From an uncultured Lacibacter sp. (GTDB lineage: Bacteria > Bacteroidota > Bacteroidia > Chitinophagales > Chitinophagaceae), in assembly GCF_946479605.1 (NCBI RefSeq), contig NZ_CAMLGT010000039.1:1-19952 (forward strand): a stretch of 19,952 bases of DNA. Direction: 5' to 3'. A program made the translations under genes and the position numbers. Below the pieces are notes generated by a model. It saw only the letters and a program-made list of their open reading frames with translations, made no database searches and was not told the DNA's origin. Of the stretch, positions 16,760 through 19,952 are shown piece by piece. How positions within the stretch are numbered: the stretch's first letter is position 1; the number at the start of each line of letters is the position of its first letter.

Positions 16760-16773
16760 AATGTTTATCAACA
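16736..16773. repeat. Perfect 9-bp inverted repeat with 20-nt spacer, operator-like
   Basis: TGTTGATAA (16736-16744) and TTATCAACA (16765-16773) are exact inverted copies, and the spacer contains the fourth GATTGCTG copy. A related half-site, TTATCAGCA, lies at 16685-16693 and overlaps the first GATTGCTG copy. The dyad lies immediately downstream, in the direction of transcription, of the weak promoter candidate at 16777-16803. That would suit an operator or a 5' leader stem-loop. A smaller palindrome TTGAT-AAC-ATCAA (16738-16750) is nested in the left arm. Confidence 0.5.
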
Positions 16774-16861
16774 GGACTAAATTATACCAGCTGACAAAAT
16801 CAACTGTCATGCCCCGTCCTGAAAACAAAGGGTTTTAACGCAATCGTTCCCGTAATGGCGT

Positions 16862-16891
16862 AAAAAAAGAGCTGCCTGTAAAGCAGCTCTT
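16862..16891 (-). terminator. Rho-independent terminator after the upstream SusC/SusD unit
   Basis: On the minus strand AAGAGCTGC (16891-16883) pairs perfectly with GCAGCTCTT (16875-16867) around the 7-nt loop TTTACAG, and the 3' arm runs into a seven-T tract (16868-16862). It starts 25 bp after the SusD stop. On the plus strand the stem is followed by CGGTTTTT, so it might work weakly both ways. It separates the first SusCD unit from the FAS1/SusCD operon. Confidence 0.88.
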
Positions 16892-16916
16892 CGGTTTTTA
16901 GCCTGTTGTATTGGTA

Positions 16917-18905
16917 TTAATAACCGGGGTTCTGGTAAGCAGCCATATCAGCTGCAGACATTGGTTTGCCGTTTACCGTTTGCGCCAGCATCTGGAGCAA
17001 TGGTATTGGGCGCAGTTTATGGTACTGTGCAAACGACGGGCTTATATCTGCATTGTACAGTTTTGTTCTTTCAAACAATGTTTCTGTACGTGCAAGATCT
17101 TCCCAGCGGTAAAATTCACCACACAATTCACGTGTACGTTCGTTCAGCATAAAGTGGATGAACCTGCTTGCATCTGAATTTGCTGATGGTGGGTACATTT
17201 CGCTTGCGGCGTTTGTTGTAAACAGTGCAGTTGTGGCAAGGTTTGTAGCTGTTGTATTGTGCAAGGTGTTTGGCCCACCCATGTACTGCCATATCTGTGG
17301 ACTGCGTGCTTCGTTTGCTTTGTATGCTGCTCGTGTACGTAGAATATTTACATTGGTCAACGCAGCTGCATAATCACCTTTACGACCGTATGCTTCTGCA
17401 AGCATCAGGTAGGTTTCTGCAAGGCGCACAAATGTACCGTTGCGGATACCTCTTGCTTCGTTATTGGTGGTTGTTAAACGGATAGGGTCGCCAAACTTCA
17501 CCAGCGTGAGGTATTTATTACCGGTATAGTCAGATGATATTGCACCGCCAGCAGTTGTTTGTTTATAACGTGCAAATACAGCGTAGTAACGCATATTTGC
17601 AATGGTTGATGTAAGCAGCGGCATATTGATGGGATTCACAATATAAATGGCAGCTGTGTCGCCTATTCCTACTCTTGGTTTTCCAACCAAACTTGGATCG
17701 GGAGCGTTGCTTGCCGTGAATACAGGAAGGTTGGTGTTTGATGCAACGTTACGATAGAATGCAGTTTGAAAACTTTTGAAGAAACGGGAGTCATTGATCT
17801 TGTCATAAATATCAATGGTGTAATCAGTTGGACGTAATCTTCTGAACGGACGACCATTAAAGAAATCACGTGCCATACCTGGAATACCGGCATCGTATGC
17901 AGAGGGATAAAAAAGATGTGTTTGATTATTAGTGGATGTTGCAAGGTTTAAATTTGAACTGAACTGTGCCGCATATATAATCTCGTTGCTGGCATTATTC
18001 GCATCAATCTTTGCTTTACTACCTGTTGGTACAGAACCATTCTGACCAACAGCTGGAATTGTTCCGTCTGGATAAGCTGAATTGAACAGGTTGCCATAAT
18101 CAGCTTCCAGTGCATGTCCACTGTTTGCAATAACATCATTCGCAAAAAAGATCACACTATCCATGTCAGTTGGCTTTTGTCCACGCTGATCACTTACAGC
18201 ACTGCCACGGGTAAGGTAAGCCTTTGCAAGAAAATGATAAGCCATTGCACGGGTTGCACGGCCACGGTCAGCACCTGCATAGCGCCAGGGTAATGCAGGG
18301 CCGGCTGCTTTAAAATCGGAGATAATGAGATTATAGATTTCCGCAACACTTGCACGTGGAAATTCATACTGCGGTTCTTTAGGTACTGCTGTAACAAGCG
18401 GCACACCGCCAAGCTGTGTTACCAACTGAAAATAATAAAGAGCACGCAATGCTTTTAACTCTGCTATGCGTAAGTCTTTTTGCGCTTGTGTTCCTAATAC
18501 ACGTGAAGAGGCATCGTTAAATGCAGAGATCATTTCGATTCCCTGGTTACAGCGGCGGATACCTGAATAGTTATTCGTCCATAAACCATTTACAAATGCA
18601 TCGTTCGAATTCAGGTTCGCATCGTAATCATTATAACGAACATTGTTAAACTGATCACCTTCTCTAAACTCATCTGTACCGAAATTGTACATGCAATACG
18701 ATTGCTCGCCGGAGAAACGCCATTGCAAAGGAGCATAGGCTGATTTCACCAAGTCTTCAAGCCCCGCATCGCTTTTGTAATAATCTTCGGTAAGTGTGGT
18801 CACCAATTCCTCTTCAATAAATTTTTTACAGGATGAAAGAGCCAGCATGCTTGCCGCTATCATCATTCCACCCATTATCTTGATATAACTTTTCATGATT
18901 GTCAT
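16917..18905 (-). CDS. SusD/RagB family outer-membrane lipoprotein (662 aa)
   Basis: Lid and ligand-binding partner of the truncated SusC next to it, which ends 24 bp before this start. The ATG at 18905 is used; the ATG at 18896 (residue 4) would also keep the lipoprotein signal, which ends LALSSC (Cys26) followed by KK. SusD marks: KFIEEELVTTLTEDYYKS at the mature N-terminus, IAELKALRALYYFQLVTQLGG (TPR helix), FVRLAETYLMLAEAYGRKGD, and the conserved C-terminal run HFMLNERTRELCGEFYRWED followed by LARTETL, KLYN, and HKLRPIPL. It is longer than the roughly 500-600 residues common in the family, with extra sequence in the middle (about 255-440). Nothing points to a specific ligand. A strong terminator lies just downstream, so it ends its unit. 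Confidence 0.93.
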   Translation of the reverse strand: MTIMKSYIKIMGGMMIAASMLALSSCKKFIEEELVTTLTEDYYKSDAGLEDLVKSAYAPLQWRFSGEQSYCMYNFGTDEFREGDQFNNVRYNDYDANLNSNDAFVNGLWTNNYSGIRRCNQGIEMISAFNDASSRVLGTQAQKDLRIAELKALRALYYFQLVTQLGGVPLVTAVPKEPQYEFPRASVAEIYNLIISDFKAAGPALPWRYAGADRGRATRAMAYHFLAKAYLTRGSAVSDQRGQKPTDMDSVIFFANDVIANSGHALEADYGNLFNSAYPDGTIPAVGQNGSVPTGSKAKIDANNASNEIIYAAQFSSNLNLATSTNNQTHLFYPSAYDAGIPGMARDFFNGRPFRRLRPTDYTIDIYDKINDSRFFKSFQTAFYRNVASNTNLPVFTASNAPDPSLVGKPRVGIGDTAAIYIVNPINMPLLTSTIANMRYYAVFARYKQTTAGGAISSDYTGNKYLTLVKFGDPIRLTTTNNEARGIRNGTFVRLAETYLMLAEAYGRKGDYAAALTNVNILRTRAAYKANEARSPQIWQYMGGPNTLHNTTATNLATTALFTTNAASEMYPPSANSDASRFIHFMLNERTRELCGEFYRWEDLARTETLFERTKLYNADISPSFAQYHKLRPIPLLQMLAQTVNGKPMSAADMAAYQNPGY

Positions 18906-18929
18906 TTTTTAGGTTTTGCAATAAATTGA

Positions 18930-19952
18930 TTAGAGATCCAGACGTACACCAAATACATAACTCTTGTAGCTGTACGATGTTGGGCCTACCTGGTTTGTAG
19001 TTGAACCCGGGAATTCACGATAAGGAACTGTTTCTGGATCGTAATCAGACTGCTTATGAAGCAGAATAGGATTTACTGCACTTGCATAGATTGAGAAGTT
19101 GGTCATGTGCAACTTGTCAGTGAATGTTTTTGGCACACGGTATGTCAATGTAATATTTCTGAATCGTGCAAAGGTTGCTTTACGATAAGTAAGCGCTTCC
19201 CAGTTCAAAGGAATATCACTTGTTTGTGTGGGCTGTTGGTATTCATTGCTTGGGTTTGTGGGCGTCCAATAATTTACTTTTGGAGACTGGTAACGGCCAA
19301 CAAGACCCGGACGTGGAACACGGTACATGCCGCCAACACGGAAATAAACCAGGAAGTTCAGTTCGAAATTTTTATACGTAAATGTATTTCCGATACTGGC
19401 AATGAAATCAGGATTGTGTGAACCTAAGATGATTCTGTCTGCAGGGCTAAACGCAGAATCTTTGTTTGCATCGATGATCTTGATACGGCCGGGCTGGTAG
19501 TTTGCATTGTTACGTCCGTTCTTTGGCCAGTAATAAGTAGCCAGTATTCCTTTTCCCGGAACAGTATCTTCGTATTGGAAAATACCATCTTTCTGGAATC
19601 CCCAATACACCTGTAAAGGTTGTCCTAATATCCAAAGGTTTGCAAAGTTGCTGTTACCGCTGCCATCAATATCTACAATTTTTTCTCTGTTTGCAGTAAA
19701 CATGAAATCTGTTGTCCACTGGAAATTTTTCTTTTCAACATTCACCGTACTCAGTCCTATTTCAATACCTCTGTTGTTTACTTCGCCTAAGTTGAAATAA
19801 ACGAAATCAACACCATTGGCCGAAGGAATAGAACGGCGTTGCAACTGATCGGTTGTATTTGAATTGTACCAGTCAACGGTACCACTGATCCTGTTTTTAA
19901 ACAATCCAAACTCAATTCCAACATTTGTTGTGGTTGTTTTTTCCCAGCTGAG
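18930..19952 (-). CDS. SusC/RagA family TonB-dependent transporter, C-terminal part only (cut by window edge)
   Basis: Only the last 340 residues are inside the window. The frame stays open to 19952, so the TTG at 19904 is an internal codon and not a start. The visible part is the late barrel of a SusC: LSWEKTTTTNVGIEFGLFKN at the edge, then VDWYNSNTTDQL, VNNRGIEIGLS, FMFTANREKI, a periplasmic/extracellular loop DANKDSAFSPADRIILGSHNP, YKNFELNFLVYFRVGG, and FARFRNITLTYRVP. The C-terminus is FGVRLDL, ending in Leu. The signal peptide, carboxypeptidase-like domain, plug and any STN domain lie outside the window and cannot be judged. It forms one unit with the SusD 24 bp downstream. Confidence 0.93.
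   Translation of the reverse strand, partial: LSWEKTTTTNVGIEFGLFKNRISGTVDWYNSNTTDQLQRRSIPSANGVDFVYFNLGEVNNRGIEIGLSTVNVEKKNFQWTTDFMFTANREKIVDIDGSGNSNFANLWILGQPLQVYWGFQKDGIFQYEDTVPGKGILATYYWPKNGRNNANYQPGRIKIIDANKDSAFSPADRIILGSHNPDFIASIGNTFTYKNFELNFLVYFRVGGMYRVPRPGLVGRYQSPKVNYWTPTNPSNEYQQPTQTSDIPLNWEALTYRKATFARFRNITLTYRVPKTFTDKLHMTNFSIYASAVNPILLHKQSDYDPETVPYREFPGSTTNQVGPTSYSYKSYVFGVRLDL

Larger units (their letters stand above)
16555..16861. promoter_or_regulatory. Gene-free upstream region of the FAS1/SusCD operon
   Basis: I find no credible gene or RNA gene in this 307-bp stretch between the terminator of the preceding unit and the first ATG of the operon. It holds the repeat cluster and dyad listed separately, a weak candidate promoter, and a small hairpin on the minus strand (TTGCC/GGCAA around 6 nt, 16654-16669) followed by AATTTT. 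That hairpin is too short to call a terminator but could be part of a leader structure. The promoter candidate on the minus strand is TTG (16803-16801), 16 nt, then TAATTTAG (16784-16777), one base from TAnnTTTG. If real, it would give a leader of roughly 215 nt containing the repeats. Confidence 0.5.

Noticed and set aside
16626..16773. Several TTATCAACA/TTATCCACT 9-mers resembling DnaA boxes, suggesting a replication origin
   Set aside because: Each differs from TTATCCACA by at least one base, there is no dnaA, dnaN, parAB or AT-rich unwinding region nearby, and the setting is the leader of a nutrient-uptake operon. An operator or leader structure explains them better.
16677..16773. CRISPR-like array
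   Set aside because: The repeats are only 8 bp with irregular 7-23 bp gaps and there are no cas genes, so this does not fit a CRISPR array.
1..19952. Insertion sequences, transposases, integrases, tRNA or rRNA genes
   Set aside because: No transposase-like protein, terminal inverted repeats with target duplications, or RNA gene signature was seen on either strand. The window is a continuous uptake locus.

Overview
The window comes from a member of the Bacteroidota, most likely a free-living, polymer-degrading lineage such as Chitinophagaceae. The family is inferred from protein style and I cannot confirm it. The evidence is three SusC/SusD (RagA/RagB) outer-membrane uptake pairs, Bacteroidota-type lipoprotein signals (hydrophobic stretch, then Ser/Ala/Gly-Cys, often followed by Lys), A-rich leaders in place of strong Shine-Dalgarno sites, and moderate GC content. 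Every real gene is on the minus strand, so transcription runs from right to left.

Layout in transcription order: (1) 19952-16917 holds the C-terminal third of a SusC, cut by the window edge, and its SusD partner, closed by a clear intrinsic terminator at 16862-16891. (2) 16555-16861 is a gene-free regulatory stretch with four direct copies of GATTGCTG (minus strand) and a perfect 9-bp inverted repeat (TGTTGATAA/TTATCAACA) with a 20-nt spacer, next to a weak candidate promoter. (3) 16554-1268 is a tightly packed seven-gene operon: a four-FAS1 lipoprotein, SusC, SusD, a two-FAS1 lipoprotein with a C-terminal beta-rich domain, a second such lipoprotein, a second SusC and a second SusD. Gaps are 10-45 bp and a terminator lies at 1208-1238. 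(4) 1087-1 is a separately transcribed secreted GH105-type unsaturated glycuronyl hydrolase, cut at the left edge.

Inferred working model: the operon builds an outer-membrane surface assembly. Two TonB-dependent SusC barrels, each lidded by a SusD lipoprotein, are made together with three FAS1 lipoproteins carrying about eight FAS1 domains and two carbohydrate-binding-like C-terminal domains. No hydrolase, lyase, sulfatase, peptidase or regulator is encoded in the operon. It therefore looks like a binding and import module that depends on enzymes encoded elsewhere. The neighbouring GH105 hints at uronate-containing polysaccharide (pectin, ulvan, glycosaminoglycan or arabinogalactan side chains), but the terminator between them means the link is only positional.

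Start codons: for several genes the longest open frame begins at TTG or GTG, while an ATG a few codons inside gives a textbook signal peptide. The internal ATG is used here for 1268-3025, 3071-6256, 6284-7723 and 7759-9450.
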